DNA of 64,000 bases from CAMTWB01 sp037441775 (GTDB lineage: Bacteria; Desulfobacterota; Syntrophia; Syntrophales; CAMTWB01): positions 1 to 64,000 of the forward strand of contig JBBIRO010000010.1 of assembly GCA_037441775.1 (NCBI GenBank), written 5' to 3'. Below, piece by piece: positions 34,742-43,322 of this stretch. Numbering within the stretch: the first letter of the stretch is position 1; each line of letters opens with the position of its first letter. The position numbers were made by a program, and so were the translations under genes. The notes under the pieces are model-generated. The model did no database searches. It saw nothing but the letters and a program-made list of their open reading frames with translations, and had not been told where the DNA came from.

Positions 34742-36508
34742 TCATACCACCAAAAACCACAAGACTAAAAAGAAGATCAAAACCGACAGCCCGATATAGG
34801 TCTGCAGCTGGCCCGTTTGCAGCTTCCTCACCCCGCCGCCTATCTTAAGGGCGGCCGAAGCGGTTCCGTCCACGATGCCGTCAATGGCCTCTTGATCGAA
34901 TCTTACCGCCAGAGCCGCCTTCCGGAAGAGAAGCTTGAGGCCGATCGCCTTCCAGACATCGCCCCACCTGTTGTCCGCGGGCGCGATAACGCCCTCGTCC
35001 AGACGTACAAAATATTTCGCTCCCTGACGATATAAATAATCGACATCGAGGTTTATCTTCTCCTCTGGTGAAAGCTTCTTGAGCAGGAGGTAAAAGACCA
35101 GGCCGGTCATCGTGAGCAACTGGAAGGCTTCCGACAGATGGTGCAGGGTGTAGGGCTGGTATTCTACGTCATATGGCAAAAGCGCGTAAAGCGGGTCCGG
35201 ATAGACGCCCAGAATGAAGCATAAGGCCGAGGTAAGTCCCATCGCCCAGAGCATATTTTTTGGCGGTTCCTTGGGCGCTATGGCGGATTGTTTCCCAAAA
35301 AAGGCGAAATAGGTAACCTTTAGCCCCACTGAAAGAAAGGTGCCGATCGCCGCCAGCTGCATCAGCGCCATCAAATAGAGTCTGCCTTCCTCATGCGCTG
35401 CGGCGACAATCATGGACTTGCTGACAAAACCGCTGAAGAGGGGGAAGCCGGAAATGGAAACCGCCCCGACGACGTAGCCCAGCATCGTCAGGGGCATATA
35501 ACGCCACAATCCCCCCAATTGGCTGAGTTTGGCCGTGCCCGTCATGTAGAGCACCGCTCCGGCGCCCATGAAAAGCAGGGCCTTGTAGAGAATGTGCGCA
35601 AAGGCGTGGGCACAGGCGCCATTGACGGCCAGATGCGCGCCGATGCCGATGCCGGCCACCATGTACCCCACCTGGCTGATAATGTGGTAGGCCAGGACCC
35701 TGCGCATGTCGTTTTCGATTATCGCATAGATGACGCCGAAGATCGTCATCGCAACACCCATTACCGCCAAAATCTCGAAGCCGGAAAAACCGCGCGCCAA
35801 AACATAAACGGCGGTCTTGGTGGTAAAGGCGCACAACAGGACGGCGCCTTCGACCGTCGCCTCGGGGTAGGCATCGGGAAGCCAGGCATGAAGCGGCAAC
35901 ACCGCGGCATTCAGGGCGAATCCGGCTAAAACTAGATATTCCGCCAGCCCCGCCTCAGCAGGAAGAAAAGCCGTAAACTCAAGATCCCCGGTCTTGAAAT
36001 AAACCAGCATAATGCCCGTAAACAGGCACAGCCCCCCGAAAACATGGACCAAAAGGTACCGGAATCCGGCGTCGATCGCCGCGGGTGTGCGCCGATACCA
36101 GATCAGCAAGACCGAAGAGAAGGCCATAATCTCCCAGAAGAGGAAAAGGGTGAGGTAGTCGCCTGCGAAAAGCGCTCCCAGGGAACTGCCCACATAGAAA
36201 TTCCCCGCCATGTGGTGGCCGGTTTCCTTGACATGCAGCCCATAAATGGCCCCCAGGAGGGCCATGATGACAAAAACCCAGGCAAAGACCAGGCTCAAGC
36301 TGTCAACCCGGCCAAAGGTGAGCTCCAGGCCTAAAAACTGAAGCTGTCCATAGACCCCCTCCGTCATGCCTGCCACCAGAAAGATCGAAAAAAGCGGTAT
36401 CAACAGGGCGAGGGTCTGCCGGGCCTTGCCTTGGAAAAGGGGCATAAGCAAAGAGCCAAGAAAGTAAACCAGCGCCGGATGAAACCAACTATCCATAAAA
36501 ATCCTCAT
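34742..36508 (-). CDS. MrpD/NuoL-like antiporter subunit in the nuo operon (588 aa)
   Basis: A large antiporter-like membrane protein in the place where nuoL is expected. The core is MrpD-like (COG0651 type): AGDYLTLFLFWEIMAF with the TM5 Glu, LPLHAWLPDAYPEA, AFTTKTAVYVLAR with a TM lysine, and ENDMRRVLAYHIISQVGYM. The last about 110 residues differ from MrpD. They include NLDVDYLYRQGAKYFVR, a possible lateral amphipathic helix and, near the end, KLQTGQLQTYIG followed by a terminal membrane helix, which is how NuoL ends. Its closest relative in the window is the 598-residue protein at 49351-51147. I infer that it replaces NuoL; real NuoL is absent. It overlaps the small two-TM gene upstream by 20 bases. 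Confidence 0.82.
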   Translation of the reverse strand: MRIFMDSWFHPALVYFLGSLLMPLFQGKARQTLALLIPLFSIFLVAGMTEGVYGQLQFLGLELTFGRVDSLSLVFAWVFVIMALLGAIYGLHVKETGHHMAGNFYVGSSLGALFAGDYLTLFLFWEIMAFSSVLLIWYRRTPAAIDAGFRYLLVHVFGGLCLFTGIMLVYFKTGDLEFTAFLPAEAGLAEYLVLAGFALNAAVLPLHAWLPDAYPEATVEGAVLLCAFTTKTAVYVLARGFSGFEILAVMGVAMTIFGVIYAIIENDMRRVLAYHIISQVGYMVAGIGIGAHLAVNGACAHAFAHILYKALLFMGAGAVLYMTGTAKLSQLGGLWRYMPLTMLGYVVGAVSISGFPLFSGFVSKSMIVAAAHEEGRLYLMALMQLAAIGTFLSVGLKVTYFAFFGKQSAIAPKEPPKNMLWAMGLTSALCFILGVYPDPLYALLPYDVEYQPYTLHHLSEAFQLLTMTGLVFYLLLKKLSPEEKINLDVDYLYRQGAKYFVRLDEGVIAPADNRWGDVWKAIGLKLLFRKAALAVRFDQEAIDGIVDGTASAALKIGGGVRKLQTGQLQTYIGLSVLIFFLVLWFLVV

Positions 36509-36737
36509 CTTTGGCCAAAAATAAATGGGCCAGCCCCTTGGCCGCCTTAATCAGCAAAAAACAGCCAACGGCGCCGAAGATGCTCCAGAAAACATATATT
36601 TTATCGATTAAAAAATGTGCCTCCGCCCGGGACTGGACGATATCGAAAATAAGAACAACGGCAATCCAGGCGATAAAAACGTTTCTTGCCGTCCTGGCGT
36701 TTTTTTGTATCAATTCGATAAATTTAACGATCTCCAT
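36489..36737 (-). CDS. Small two-TM membrane protein between MrpD-like subunits (nuo copy)
   Basis: An 82-residue protein with two predicted membrane helices (about 19-38 and 47-68). I recognise no named family. Its second half, FWSIFGAVGCFLLIKAAKG, and ending KDEDFYG resemble FYATYGFVSCVLLVLVAKY and RSEDYYDR of the 90-residue protein at 49089-49361; both genes sit immediately before an about 590-residue MrpD/NuoL-like gene. It shares one base with the stop of the upstream MrpD-like gene and overlaps the next gene by 20, so it is translated as part of the module. It may be an accessory or linking subunit of the antiporter arm. Confidence 0.78.
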   Translation of the reverse strand: MEIVKFIELIQKNARTARNVFIAWIAVVLIFDIVQSRAEAHFLIDKIYVFWSIFGAVGCFLLIKAAKGLAHLFLAKDEDFYG

Positions 36738-38206
36738 TAGAACATACTCCGAATAATCCCGGCAAAGAAATCTGGGAACATTCCCAGAATTACTGAAATC
36801 AGCGCGGCAATGACTAAGGGAACCACCATTGTCGCCGGCGCTTCCTTGATATTTTCCCGGCTCCAGACCTTCTTCTCGCCCTGGAAAAAGGCCTTAAAGA
36901 CAATGGGCACAAAATAAGCCGCATTCAAAATGGTGCTGGTCATCAACACCAAAACGATGCCGATCCGGTCGATCTGCAGCGCGCCGTTGACCAAAAGCCA
37001 TTTGGTGACAAATCCAGCCACAGGAGGCACGCCGATCATGCTCAAAGACGCCACGGCAAAGGCCCCCATGGTGAAGGGCATGGCGTAGCCGATTCCCGCC
37101 AGGTCGCTGATCTTCTTTTTATGAGCCGCTACGTATATGGCCCCCGCGCAGAAAAAGAGCGTGATCTTGCTGAACCCGTGGTTGACGATGTGCAGTACCC
37201 CGCCCAACACGCCGGCCTGATCCAAAAGGGCGACCCCTAAAACCACGTAAGAAAGCTGACTAACCGTTGAATAGGCCAGCCTTGCCTTGAGATCTTCCTT
37301 GGTGATGGCGATGATCGAAGCGGCCAGAATCGTAAACGAGGCCAGGTAGGCGGTAAAGATGCCGAGGCTCAAGGCATCCATGGTTTCCAACCCGAATAGG
37401 GAAAGGATGACCCGGGCGATACAGAAGACGCCGGCCTTCACCACGGCCACCGCATGGAGCAGGGCGGACACCGGCGTCGGCGCGACCATCGCGGCCGGCA
37501 GCCAGTTATGGAATGGCATGATAGCCGCCTTGGCAAAACCGGCGATAAAGAGAAAATAGGTAATGGTTATCCAGAGACTATCGGTGCTGCCGGAAAAGAC
37601 TCCCTGAGAGATGCCATCGGAAAAATTGAGTGTACCGGTCAGGACATAGGTCAAAATCATCGCGGGCAGCAAAAACCCTTTGGAGGTGCCCATCAGGTAA
37701 ACCATGTATTTTTTTCCCCCTTCATATCCCTCCGCATCCTGATGATGGGCAACGAGGGGATAGGTAAAGAGGGTGATTACCTCATAGAACAGATAGAGGG
37801 TAAAGAGACCGCCGGCAAAGGACACTCCCTGAGCGCCCAGGATGGCGATGGCAAAGCAGGCATAATATCGGGTCTGAGCGTGCTCGTTGAGCGAGCGCAT
37901 GTAGCCGATGTTGTAAAATGACGCAAATATCCACAGAAAAGACGATACGATCCCGAAGATAAGAGAAAGGCCGTCCACGCGGAAACTGATGGCAATGCCC
38001 GGGGCAATCTCGGAGATGGAATAGACGATCCGGTTTCCCGCCAGGATTTCCGGCACCATGGCTGCCACGGCGGCAAAGGTAAGTATCGCCCCAGCGATCG
38101 ACCAGAATTCACGGAGGTTTTCCCTTTTGCCTGACCAGATGATCAGGGTGGTGGTCGCAAGGACGATGAACAGCGGCAATAGCGGCAGGGGGCTTTCGAT
38201 GACCAT
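36737..38206 (-). CDS. MrpD-like proton/cation antiporter subunit in the nuo operon (489 aa)
   Basis: A 489-residue antiporter-like subunit with 13-14 hydrophobic helices. The motifs are of MrpD type rather than NuoL/M type: YLFYEVITLFTYPLVAH (TM5 Glu), KAAIMPFHNWLPAAMVAPTP (TM7), SALLHAVAVVKAGVF (TM8 Lys), KEDLKARLAYSTVSQLSY and PPVAGFVTKWLLV. It is clearly paralogous to the 509-residue protein at 47359-48888. It lies directly after nuoK, so it belongs to the complex I transcript. It would give this complex a fourth antiporter-like subunit besides the 588-residue protein, NuoM and NuoN. Confidence 0.85.
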   Translation of the reverse strand: MVIESPLPLLPLFIVLATTTLIIWSGKRENLREFWSIAGAILTFAAVAAMVPEILAGNRIVYSISEIAPGIAISFRVDGLSLIFGIVSSFLWIFASFYNIGYMRSLNEHAQTRYYACFAIAILGAQGVSFAGGLFTLYLFYEVITLFTYPLVAHHQDAEGYEGGKKYMVYLMGTSKGFLLPAMILTYVLTGTLNFSDGISQGVFSGSTDSLWITITYFLFIAGFAKAAIMPFHNWLPAAMVAPTPVSALLHAVAVVKAGVFCIARVILSLFGLETMDALSLGIFTAYLASFTILAASIIAITKEDLKARLAYSTVSQLSYVVLGVALLDQAGVLGGVLHIVNHGFSKITLFFCAGAIYVAAHKKKISDLAGIGYAMPFTMGAFAVASLSMIGVPPVAGFVTKWLLVNGALQIDRIGIVLVLMTSTILNAAYFVPIVFKAFFQGEKKVWSRENIKEAPATMVVPLVIAALISVILGMFPDFFAGIIRSMF

Positions 38207-38209
38207 ATC

Positions 38210-38536
38210 TTAGTCTTTCATCTCTGCAAGCTTAGCTGATTCGATCTGTCCGAACCGGCGGAAGATCAATATTATCAGGGCCAGGGCCACCGCCGCTTCC
38301 GCGGCGGCGAGGCCCATGATAAACAGGGTAAAGACGTAGCCGTAGGCGTTATCTCCCACCGCAAGGCTATTTAATGCAACCAGGTTGAGGCCGGCGCCGT
38401 TCATGATGAGCTCCATGGATACGAGCATCCCGATCAGGGTGCGGCGGTACACAATCCCCAGAATCCCGGCGCCCAGAAGAAACAGCGAGATAAAAAGGTA
38501 AAAGTCTAAATTGCTGTAAATCATCCCGTCAGTCAT
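38210..38536 (-). CDS. nuoK: NADH-quinone oxidoreductase subunit K
   Basis: Three-helix membrane subunit of complex I, homologous to MrpC. The 108 residues contain the family blocks GILGIVYRRTLIGMLVSMELIMNGAGL (here split: RRTLIGML, SMELIMNG) with the conserved TM2 glutamate, and GLAAAEAAVALALIILIFR with the TM3 glutamate. The ATG at 38536 overlaps the nuoJ stop by four bases. A few extra residues before MIYSNLDFY suggest that ATG 38524 could also be used. Confidence 0.94.
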   Translation of the reverse strand: MTDGMIYSNLDFYLFISLFLLGAGILGIVYRRTLIGMLVSMELIMNGAGLNLVALNSLAVGDNAYGYVFTLFIMGLAAAEAAVALALIILIFRRFGQIESAKLAEMKD

Positions 38537-39045
38537 TTCCGCACCTTGGACAGCAGGGCAAGCATTATAGCCCCGATAATGCTGACCACGATCAGCAGGG
38601 AGATCAATTCAAACGGCAAGATCATCTGGTCGTAAAAGGCACGGCCGATCTCGGCCGTGGCAATGGCGGTCGCCTTGCCGGAAGCGGGGACGGCCCCTTG
38701 CACCAGAAAATAGATCGCGCCAGAGGAAAAGACCGCAATCACAAGCGCGCCGGCAAACTTCGTAAGCGTGGTCCATTCTTTTGGTTCTTTGGAGATGGGG
38801 CCGGCCAGCATTATGGCAAAGGCAATGATAATGGATATGGCTCCCACATAGATCAGAATCTGCATCATGGCCAAAAATGGGGCGTTGAGATAGATGTAAA
38901 GGGCCCCGATGCCGAACATGGTGGCGATAAGGCCCAGCAGGGCATAAATTATTGACCCGGCTAAAACGGCCGCAAGCGCGCCGCCCAGGGTGAAGACGAC
39001 AATGGCGATAAAAACCAGCTCCGCGAAACTAATCCCAAAAATCAT
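38533..39045 (-). CDS. nuoJ: NADH-quinone oxidoreductase subunit J
   Basis: Five-helix membrane subunit of complex I whose TM3 takes part in coupling. The 170 residues show the typical start FAELVFIAIVVFTLGGALAAV, the YALLGLIATMFGIGALYIYL block, FLAMMQILIYVGAISIIIAF (TM3) and a C-terminal helix ISLLIVVSIIGAIMLA. Overlaps nuoI and nuoK by four bases each, so translation is coupled along the operon. Confidence 0.94.
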   Translation of the reverse strand: MIFGISFAELVFIAIVVFTLGGALAAVLAGSIIYALLGLIATMFGIGALYIYLNAPFLAMMQILIYVGAISIIIAFAIMLAGPISKEPKEWTTLTKFAGALVIAVFSSGAIYFLVQGAVPASGKATAIATAEIGRAFYDQMILPFELISLLIVVSIIGAIMLALLSKVRK

Positions 39046-39494
39046 CCTGGCGGCCTCCTCTTCTCAAATTCCCGTACTAGGTCATAGTGAAAATCCTCCC
39101 GCCGGAAACCGGCAGGGTTGTAATCCCGGGAAAATTCTAGGGCGCCTACGGGACAGGCCTCAACGCACAGGCCGCACTGGCTGCAGGTGGTGAAATCCAG
39201 GATGTAGCCGGTGGCGGTTTTTTTCTTATCTCCCTCCCTCTTTTCGCCGGCCACCTCCTTAATTGAGCCGGAAGGGCAGCTTTTCTCACAAATCCCGCAA
39301 ACAAAACATTTGTTTTTCCATGGAGATTCAGGATCAGTCGCAAGCTTGGTGTGACCCCGGAATCGCCCCGTCATGGTCAGGGTCTGCCGGGGATACTGGC
39401 AGGTGACCACGGGCCGGAACATGCTCTTGAGGGTAACCCAGAGACCCTTCATCAGGGAGATTGCGTCTATAGCAAATTGCACCGGACTTGTCAT
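39042..39494 (-). CDS. nuoI: NADH-quinone oxidoreductase subunit I (two 4Fe-4S clusters)
   Basis: Peripheral-arm subunit that passes electrons to cluster N2. The 150 residues include two ferredoxin motifs: cysteines 63, 66, 69, 73 (CFVCGICEKSCP) and 104, 107, 110, 114 (CSQCGLCVEACP), each binding a 4Fe-4S cluster. A lysine-rich insert (about 80-95) separates them. The N-terminal amphipathic helix AIDAISLMKGLWVTLKSMF is present. I use ATG 39494, which overlaps the nuoH stop as ATGA; a longer frame to 39602 is in nuoH and not like the family. Confidence 0.95.
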   Translation of the reverse strand: MTSPVQFAIDAISLMKGLWVTLKSMFRPVVTCQYPRQTLTMTGRFRGHTKLATDPESPWKNKCFVCGICEKSCPSGSIKEVAGEKREGDKKKTATGYILDFTTCSQCGLCVEACPVGALEFSRDYNPAGFRREDFHYDLVREFEKRRPPG

Positions 39495-40468
39495 AGTTTT
39501 AAGAGCCCGCCCGTCACGATAATATTCACAAAGGCCACCGGGATCATGATCTTCCAGGCGAAGTTCAAGAGCTGGTCGAACCTGACCCGGGGAAAGGTCC
39601 ATCTAAACCAGATGATTACAAAGACCAAAAGGTAAGTCTTGGCCAGAAACCACATCCAGCCCGGCAAGAGCGGTCCCTGGTAGCCGCCCAGAAAAAAGCA
39701 GGTCGCAATCGCACAGACAATGACAATATTGGTGTATTCGGCCAGGAAAAAGAGGGCAAATCTCATCCCGGTATATTCCGTATGGAACCCGGCCACCAGT
39801 TCGCTTTCTGCCTCTGGCAGGTCAAAGGGCGTCCGGTTGGTCTCGGCTACCGCCGCGATGAAAAACAGGAGAAAGGCGACCGGCTGCAGCGCCAAAAACC
39901 AGAGTCCCGCCTGGGCCTCGACGATGGCCTTTAAGGAAAAGGAATTGGTCATCATGATAATCGGCAATAGCGACAACAGCAGGGGAATCTCATAGGCGAT
40001 ATTCTGGGCGACGCTGCGGATCGCGCCGATTAACGCATATTTATTGTTGGAGCCCCAGCCGGCCAGAAGGATGGAAAGGACCGAAAGCGATGAAAAGGCG
40101 AGAACCACCAGTATCCCAGCATTGATGTCTTTTACCTGCAGATGCCGATCGAAGGGTATTACTATAAAGGATACCAGCACCGGGACAAAAATCAGGGTGG
40201 GGGCGAGATAGTAGAGGGGACGGGCCACGTCGTGGGGCGTCAGGAGCTCCTTGCCTAAGAGCTTCAGCGTATCAGCCAGTGGCTGGATAAGCCCGAAGGG
40301 GCCGACCTCTTTGGGGCCGATCCGCCGCTGCATGTGCCCGGCCACCTTCCGCTCCAGCCAGGTGAGGAACAGCGCGTTGAGCACCACAAAGGCCAAGACA
40401 CCTATGAGCCCCACAATCACCCCCAACAGCTCGCGGCCAAAGATTTCTACTAACGCTGTCAATTCCAT
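39491..40468 (-). CDS. nuoH: NADH-quinone oxidoreductase subunit H
   Basis: Membrane subunit that, with NuoB and NuoD, forms the quinone-binding cavity. The 325-residue protein has eight hydrophobic helices. Family motifs: LTWLERKVAGHMQRRIGPKEVGP (as ERKVAGHMQRRIGP), GKELLTPHD, AAVAETNRTPFDLPEAESEL with the acidic loop facing the quinone site, and EYTNIVIVCAIATCFFLGGY. It follows nuoCD at 16 bases. Confidence 0.96.
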   Translation of the reverse strand: MELTALVEIFGRELLGVIVGLIGVLAFVVLNALFLTWLERKVAGHMQRRIGPKEVGPFGLIQPLADTLKLLGKELLTPHDVARPLYYLAPTLIFVPVLVSFIVIPFDRHLQVKDINAGILVVLAFSSLSVLSILLAGWGSNNKYALIGAIRSVAQNIAYEIPLLLSLLPIIMMTNSFSLKAIVEAQAGLWFLALQPVAFLLFFIAAVAETNRTPFDLPEAESELVAGFHTEYTGMRFALFFLAEYTNIVIVCAIATCFFLGGYQGPLLPGWMWFLAKTYLLVFVIIWFRWTFPRVRFDQLLNFAWKIMIPVAFVNIIVTGGLLKL

Positions 40469-40484
40469 GCCTGTTACCGCTTCC

Positions 40485-42074
40485 TCAACGATCTATTTCG
40501 GGAATGACCAAATCCAGGCTTCCTAAAACAGCCACCGCATCCGCCAGGAGGATCCCCCGGGCCGATTCGGGAAAGGTCATGAGATTAAAGTAGGACGGCA
40601 CCCGCCAGTGCATCCGGTAGGGCCTTTCCGTCTCATCGCTGACAATATAGACTCCCAGCTCGCCCCGCGGCGACTCCACGGTGTGATAGACATCCCCCGC
40701 AGGCGGCTTGATCTTCTTGGGCACCTTCTCCGCCATCACCGGCCCCGCCGGCAGGGCGGCTATGGCCTGTTCAATAATCCGGAGGCTCATCTCCATCTCG
40801 CGGATCCGGATCCGGTACATGTCCAGGGCGCCCCCACCCTGGCCCACCGGAATGTCAAAGCTAAGGCCTTCGTACAGAGAGTAGGGCTCCACTTTCCTGA
40901 TGTCGAAGGGAAGTCCGGAGCTGCGCAATACCGGCCCGGTTACCCCGTGCTTGCGGGCCGACTCCCGGGTAACCACCCCCACATTTTTCGTTCTGCTGAT
41001 AAAAATTGGATTGCCCGTGATGAGATTTTCATACAGGGAAAAGCGTTCGCTGCGCATCCGATCGACAAATCGTTTCGTTTTTTCCGTAAAGGTCTCATCC
41101 ACATCTTCAGGCAGACCGCCAAAACGGAAATAACAGTAGGTCAGACGCGACCCGGTCACGGCTTCGAGAATGTCGAGAATCTGCTCCCGGTCGTCGAAAA
41201 CAAAAAGAAAGGGGGTGAGAGCGCCCAGATCAGCCAGATAGGCGCCGACCCAGAGGAGGTGGCTTGATATCCGGTTGAGTTCCGTTGTAATAATCCGGAT
41301 ATACTCAGCCCGCGGGGGCGGTGCGATCCCCATGAGTTTTTCCACGGCGGTGACGTAACCCAGATTAAAAGAGATGGCCCCCAGGTAATCCATCCGGCCC
41401 GTGTTGGGCAGAAACTGCTGGTATGTCCGGTTTTCCCCCATTTTTTCGTGCATCCGGTGGAGATAACCCAGGACCGGTTCGGCCTCCAGGATATACTCGC
41501 CGTCCATCTTGATTATGACCCTGAGAACCCCATGAGTGCTCGGATGCTGGGGGCCCATATTAACAAAAAAAGCGTCGTCGGCCTCGGTAACCGCGAAGGA
41601 ATTCAGCCGGGCCTTCTCCGCCTCCGGCACGGCAACGCGGTCCTTGCGGAGGGGATAGTCCCTGCGGAGAGGATAGTAGTCGATGGCATCGTGGAGGAAA
41701 AGATAGGTAAGATTGCGGTGACCGGTGAAAAAAACGCCGAAAAACTCGCAAACTTCCCGTTCCAGGAAGTAGGCGTTCCGGTAAACATCGCTTATGCTGG
41801 GGCAGGAAGGCTTAGCCGGATCAAGGGCCAGGGCCACTTTAAAACGCCTGCGCTCCTCATAATGAAAAAAGAAATAGACAAGCTCAAGTCGCTCCTCCCG
41901 GTCAACACAGGTCAGGTCTTCCAGGTAGAAACCGTAGTCATCAAACACCTGCACTACTAAGAGGATATTGCCGGCCGTCGCCCCCAGGCAGTAGTGATAA
42001 CCCCGGGTCCGGTAATCCGTCTCGGTAATCTCCAGGCCGTCAATAACACCTAGTTTATCTATAGGATTGCTCAC
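40485..42074 (-). CDS. nuoCD: NADH-quinone oxidoreductase fused subunit C/D
   Basis: Two complex I peripheral subunits in a single 529-residue chain. The NuoC part (about 1-145) ends with the family motif REVCEFFGVFFTGHRNL and LRRDYPL. The NuoD part (about 165-529) begins with GPQHPSTHGVLR (174 onward), whose histidine lines the quinone site, and has the tyrosine region MGENRTYQQFLP and the C-terminal DPVVPEIDR-like ending LDLVIPEIDR. Fusion also occurs in E. coli and several other groups. The linker between the halves is short (about 20 residues). It overlaps nuoB by four bases. Confidence 0.95.
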   Translation of the reverse strand: MSNPIDKLGVIDGLEITETDYRTRGYHYCLGATAGNILLVVQVFDDYGFYLEDLTCVDREERLELVYFFFHYEERRRFKVALALDPAKPSCPSISDVYRNAYFLEREVCEFFGVFFTGHRNLTYLFLHDAIDYYPLRRDYPLRKDRVAVPEAEKARLNSFAVTEADDAFFVNMGPQHPSTHGVLRVIIKMDGEYILEAEPVLGYLHRMHEKMGENRTYQQFLPNTGRMDYLGAISFNLGYVTAVEKLMGIAPPPRAEYIRIITTELNRISSHLLWVGAYLADLGALTPFLFVFDDREQILDILEAVTGSRLTYCYFRFGGLPEDVDETFTEKTKRFVDRMRSERFSLYENLITGNPIFISRTKNVGVVTRESARKHGVTGPVLRSSGLPFDIRKVEPYSLYEGLSFDIPVGQGGGALDMYRIRIREMEMSLRIIEQAIAALPAGPVMAEKVPKKIKPPAGDVYHTVESPRGELGVYIVSDETERPYRMHWRVPSYFNLMTFPESARGILLADAVAVLGSLDLVIPEIDR

Positions 42075-42583
42075 CAGTCAACCTCGGGAGTGATAAATCG
42101 TCGGGAACCGGTAATCTTCTCTTCGAGCTTGAGCACTCCCTCCAGGAGGCCTTCGGGCCGGGGGGGGCATCCGGGGACATAAACGTCCACCGGAACGAGG
42201 AGATCGACTCCTTCGATGACATTGTACTGATCTTCAAAAAGGAACGGGCCGCCGGAAATGGCGCAGTTGCCCATGGCAATGACCCATTTGGGCGAGGGCA
42301 TCTGCTCATAGAGAGTAACGAGCACCGGCGACATCTTCTTCGTCACGGTGCCTGTTACGATCATCAAATCCGCCTGGCGGGGGGTGGCCCTGAAAACGCC
42401 GGCGCCGAAACGGTCCAGGTCAAACCGGGACATGGCCGAGGACATCATTTCAATTGCGCAACAGGCCAGACCGAAGGTCATGGGCCAAAGAGAATTGGCG
42501 CGCGCTAAATCGAGCAGCTTCTCCAGGGCGGCAAATTTTACTGGGATAATTTCCTTGGCCAGGTGAATACTCCCTTCCCCCAC
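42071..42583 (-). CDS. nuoB: NADH-quinone oxidoreductase subunit B (cluster N2)
   Basis: Carries the terminal 4Fe-4S cluster N2 that reduces quinone. The cluster cysteines are the adjacent pair C41-C42 (FGLACCAIEMM), C107 (MGNCAISGG) and C139 (VYVPGCPPRPE). At 170 residues it is of normal length. The first usable start in this frame is GTG 42583, which overlaps nuoA by 46 bases; no good ribosome site supports it, so a later non-standard start cannot be excluded. Confidence 0.95.
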   Translation of the reverse strand: MGEGSIHLAKEIIPVKFAALEKLLDLARANSLWPMTFGLACCAIEMMSSAMSRFDLDRFGAGVFRATPRQADLMIVTGTVTKKMSPVLVTLYEQMPSPKWVIAMGNCAISGGPFLFEDQYNVIEGVDLLVPVDVYVPGCPPRPEGLLEGVLKLEEKITGSRRFITPEVDW

Positions 42584-42918
42584 GCATAGATTACCGCCAA
42601 AGCCAGCAGGGCGATAAAAACCAATAGCGAGAAAAATTCATGAATGTTCCCTCCCCGGGTGTAGGCCAGGGCCGCCGGGAAGAGATAGAGAATATCAACA
42701 TCAAAGGCGATAAAGACGAGGGCGTATATGTAATAGGGAGCGCTGTATCTGATCCAGGCGCTGCCAAAAGGCTCTATTCCGCACTCATAAATCCGGTGGG
42801 TCCTGGCCCCTTTGGTGCGGGGGGCAATCAGATAGGCAATGACGATGGGGGCCAGGGTAAAAATAATGGCCACCAGCGCAAAGACCAAGACCGGAAAAAA
42901 CTCGCTTAATATTTCCAT
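42538..42918 (-). CDS. nuoA: NADH-quinone oxidoreductase subunit A
   Basis: Three-helix membrane subunit of complex I at the peripheral-arm contact. The 126 residues include the NuoA signature YECGIEPFGSAWIRYSAPYYIYA and AFDVDILYLFPAALAY (given here in part: ECGIEPFG, FDVDILYLFP). I start at ATG 42918; the frame is open to 42975, but those residues are not in the family. This is the first gene of the nuo operon. No nuoE, nuoF or nuoG is linked, so this complex probably lacks its own NADH module and takes electrons from another donor. Confidence 0.94.
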   Translation of the reverse strand: MEILSEFFPVLVFALVAIIFTLAPIVIAYLIAPRTKGARTHRIYECGIEPFGSAWIRYSAPYYIYALVFIAFDVDILYLFPAALAYTRGGNIHEFFSLLVFIALLALAVIYAWGKGVFTWPRKLSQ

Positions 42919-43322
42919 CGAGGCAACCTTAAAAACGAAAAGCGTATTTCTTAGGATATGGCTGCGCACTACCAAAGGTGAAATGTTATGTCAATGCCTT
43001 TTTCAGCCTTTTTCAGCCGAGGGGGTAGAAATTAACGAGCTCGCAAAAACTCCGCCTTCCCCTCCCTGCCGGGAGGCGCCGGGATTGCCCTAGGGGCCTC
43101 GTGCCCGCGTTTACCTTGGCAATAGGCAACAGTGTTGCCGCCCACCAGGGGCGGCCCTACCGTTTTTGCGCCCTTATTTTTGCCGCTGCCACTCCAGCCC
43201 GGATAGTTGCCAAATTCACCAATCTCATCTTGCATTTTTAAAAAAACTGGTCTATAGGGCAGCGCGACCGCAGCATGCTGGCGCTGTCGGCCTTGGTGTT
43301 TTACTTGAAGTGAAAGGTTTGC
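42919..43322. other. Divergent control region between nuo and mrp operons
   Basis: 404 bases between nuoA (minus) and mrpE (plus). I see no gene. It holds a weak relic of the dispersed repeat near 43034 (AACGAGCTCGCAAAAACTC), a short palindrome GGCAAC-AGT-GTTGCC at 43125-43139, and GC-rich sequence around 43150. Promoters for both operons must lie here; none is clear enough to place. Confidence 0.5.
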
